From an uncultured Clostridia bacterium (GTDB taxonomy: Bacteria > Bacillota > Clostridia > Oscillospirales > Acutalibacteraceae): a DNA stretch of 15,098 nt. The number at the start of each line of letters is the position of its first letter. Within the stretch, counting starts at the first letter, position 1. Location: the NCBI GenBank assembly GCA_958436475.1, contig CAUBKG010000051.1, positions 1-15,098 of the forward strand, in the 5' to 3' direction. Shown here piece by piece: positions 14,095 to 15,098 of the stretch. The notes under the pieces are model-generated. The model did not search any database. It saw only the letters and a list, made by a program, of their open reading frames with translations, and was not told where the DNA came from. Both the position numbers and the translations under genes were made by a program.

Positions 14095-14748
14095 TCAGGA
14101 ATTCGCCGAGCGTCCAAACAGGTCCTTAAAAAAATTCCCGGCCTCTTCGAACCATTCCACGGTTTTGAACCGCAGTTCATATTTTTCCGGGCTGGTTACG
14201 ATATCCATTTCTTTCTGGTCCAGAACATCCTCCAGCTTTTCATTTTCCTGCTGCAAGCCTTCGCCCCCTTCCGCCGCCGGCAGGCACATGGGCGGGAACA
14301 TCACGCACCACCAGTTTTTTCCTTCCGCGCTGCCGATCAGCACCCGGAGCGCCTCGTATTCCCCCGCCGGCATGGTTACATTATCGTATACGCGGGTTCC
14401 AAAATACGTGCGTTCCACCTTGACCGTTACCGGGTAATCGTAGCCCTGGCGTTTCACTTCATCCTCTGCGATCCGGGTGAGCGTGCCGAGATTCTCCCGC
14501 GCCTTCTGCGCCGCTTCGCTTTCATTTTCTGCGCCGCTCAAAATCTCACGGCCTTCTTCCAACAGCCGGTCCCGCACCTTGAGCTTGAGCGCCTGGTCCT
14601 CTTCCGAATCGGAATTGGCCAGCACGTGCAGGCGCAGCACCTTCCCGCGGATTCCATCGCACTGCTTTTCAAAGCTCATAAAACCTGTTAAACAAAAAAT
14701 AACCGCAATAGCAAAGCCGAACAATACGGCTGCTTCCAACTTTTTCAT
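14095..14748 (-). CDS. spoIIR: Stage II sporulation protein R (SpoIIR)
   Basis: This is the forespore-secreted signalling protein that activates the SpoIIGA protease, which in turn processes pro-sigma-E in the mother cell. It has 217 residues with an N-terminal signal/anchor helix (about 5-24). The conserved core starts LRLHVLANSDSEEDQALKLKVRD (38-60), then TYFGTRVYDNVTMPAGEYEALRVLIG (114-139) and GKNWWCVMFPPMC (143-155), all diagnostic. The end is charged and less conserved. ATG 14748 follows GGGGA with a 9-base spacing. In Bacillus the gene is under sigma-F; only a weak forespore-like motif is visible upstream. It is monocistronic here and converges on the PRPP synthetase gene. Confidence 0.93.
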   Translation of the reverse strand: MKKLEAAVLFGFAIAVIFCLTGFMSFEKQCDGIRGKVLRLHVLANSDSEEDQALKLKVRDRLLEEGREILSGAENESEAAQKARENLGTLTRIAEDEVKRQGYDYPVTVKVERTYFGTRVYDNVTMPAGEYEALRVLIGSAEGKNWWCVMFPPMCLPAAEGGEGLQQENEKLEDVLDQKEMDIVTSPEKYELRFKTVEWFEEAGNFFKDLFGRSANS

Positions 14749-14849
14749 ACCGTTCTGTCCCCAATTATTCAGATTTGCACAGGTTATGTAAAAGCTTTTT
14801 CATCCTTGCACCCTCATTGTGGACGCTTTGCCGCCGGTTTATTCAGAAA

Positions 14850-14990
14850 GCCTGCATTTTTTATTGCTTCGCAATAAAAAATTGGCCATGTGGGCCGTTC
14901 CCGGCCCACGGCCCCCAAATCCGCGCGCGGCGTAAAAAGCGCCGCAGGCAGTCTATAAAAGCAGGCGGGTCCCCCCTCCCGCTGCTGTTT
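14850..14990 (-). repeat. Four-hairpin intergenic repeat, reverse-oriented copy
   Basis: Read on the minus strand: module A is a stem AGCAGCGGG/CCCGCCTGCT (14986-14960, one bulge) flanked by A and T runs. Module B has H1 GCGGCGC/ACGCCGC region (14945-14927), then H2 GTGGGCCG/CGGCCCAC (14909-14890, perfect), linker ATGGCCAA, and H3 TTTTTTATTGC/GCAATAAAAAA (within 14882-14856, perfect). Hairpin order, spacing and linker match the copies at 7944-8277, while the stem sequences differ with compensating changes. It fills most of the 318-base gap between spoIIR and the right-edge gene, lying downstream of the latter in the same direction. Confidence 0.7.
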
Positions 14991-15010
14991 TAGCATTCTC
15001 TGCAGAACAA

Positions 15011-15060
15011 GGGCCCCCACGAAGGCAAACGCCAACGCGGGGGCCCCTCTTTCTCTTTTT
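15011..15060. terminator. GC-rich terminator-like hairpin near the right edge
   Basis: GGGCCCCC (15011-15018) pairs with GGGGGCCC (15039-15046), continued by CG/CG after one mismatch. The plus-strand tail is TCTTTCTCTTTTT. It lies 20 bases past the stop of the leftward gene at 15067, but the minus-strand tail (TTGTTCTG) is weak, so its efficiency in that direction is doubtful. Confidence 0.6.
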
Positions 15061-15066
15061 GACCCT

Positions 15067-15098
15067 TTATTTCTGCATCACTACGATGATGCTCGCTA
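15067..15098 (-). CDS. Hypothetical protein, C-terminal residues only (runs off right edge)
   Basis: A leftward frame enters at the right edge, reads ASIIVVMQK and stops at TAA (15069-15067), directly followed by a GC-rich hairpin. The hairpin after the stop is the only support; the other two minus frames are closed or featureless. Too short to assign a product. Confidence 0.4.
   Translation of the reverse strand, partial: ASIIVVMQK

Noticed and set aside
14782..14810. Forespore promoter for spoIIR: TGCAAG, 16 bases, CATAACC on the minus strand
   Set aside because: The position is suitable (34 bases before the ATG), but both elements match the sigma-G/sigma-F consensus only partly; too weak to list as a feature.

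Overview
The window reads as a chromosomal segment of a moderately GC-rich, endospore-forming member of the Clostridia, probably Oscillospiraceae-like. Support comes from spoIIR, a complete germinant-receptor operon, sigma-A type promoters with 17-base spacers, and A/G-rich ribosome binding sites. The lineage is an inference from gene content only. There is no rRNA, tRNA, CRISPR array, phage or transposase gene. Most of the sequence is ordinary housekeeping or sporulation genes; the unusual material is in the intergenic spaces.

Layout, left to right. (1) The first 17 codons of a leftward gene with a good promoter (1-110). (2) A wrecked MATE efflux gene: the real N-terminus is joined out of frame to the last ~120 residues, so the middle of the gene is missing (184-565). 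(3) A structured intergenic repeat (655-820). (4) A leftward block: a MurE-like ligase (820-2280), preceded in transcription order by a spore germinant receptor operon gerA-gerC-small two-TM protein-gerB (6415 down to 2388). (5) A divergent AAA ATPase of the DUF815 type (6646-7872). (6) About 650 bases between convergent genes, with two tandem copies of the same repeat and a terminator. (7) A leftward two-gene operon, yfhO-like plus a GT2 polyprenyl-phosphate glycosyltransferase (11956 down to 8523), which fits a lipid-linked sugar donor and acceptor transferase pair. (8) Rightward yfbR (5'-deoxynucleotidase) and a long-form PRPP synthetase, both nucleotide metabolism. (9) Leftward spoIIR, a reverse-oriented repeat copy, and the last codons of another leftward gene at the right edge.

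The strongest candidate for something undescribed is the repeat family. Each copy is a terminator-like hairpin (module A) followed by three more hairpins (module B). The stems differ in sequence between loci yet still pair, while the linker between the last two hairpins (ACATGGnCAATTTTT) is kept in three copies. Four copies occur in 15 kb, in both orientations. Two are a tandem pair whose B modules are identical over 109 bases while their A loops have diverged. Other points worth checking are the GerC protein with no lipobox cysteine, the 60-residue two-TM protein inside the ger operon, the MurE paralogue with DNPD in place of the Dap-type DNPR motif, and the internally deleted MATE gene.
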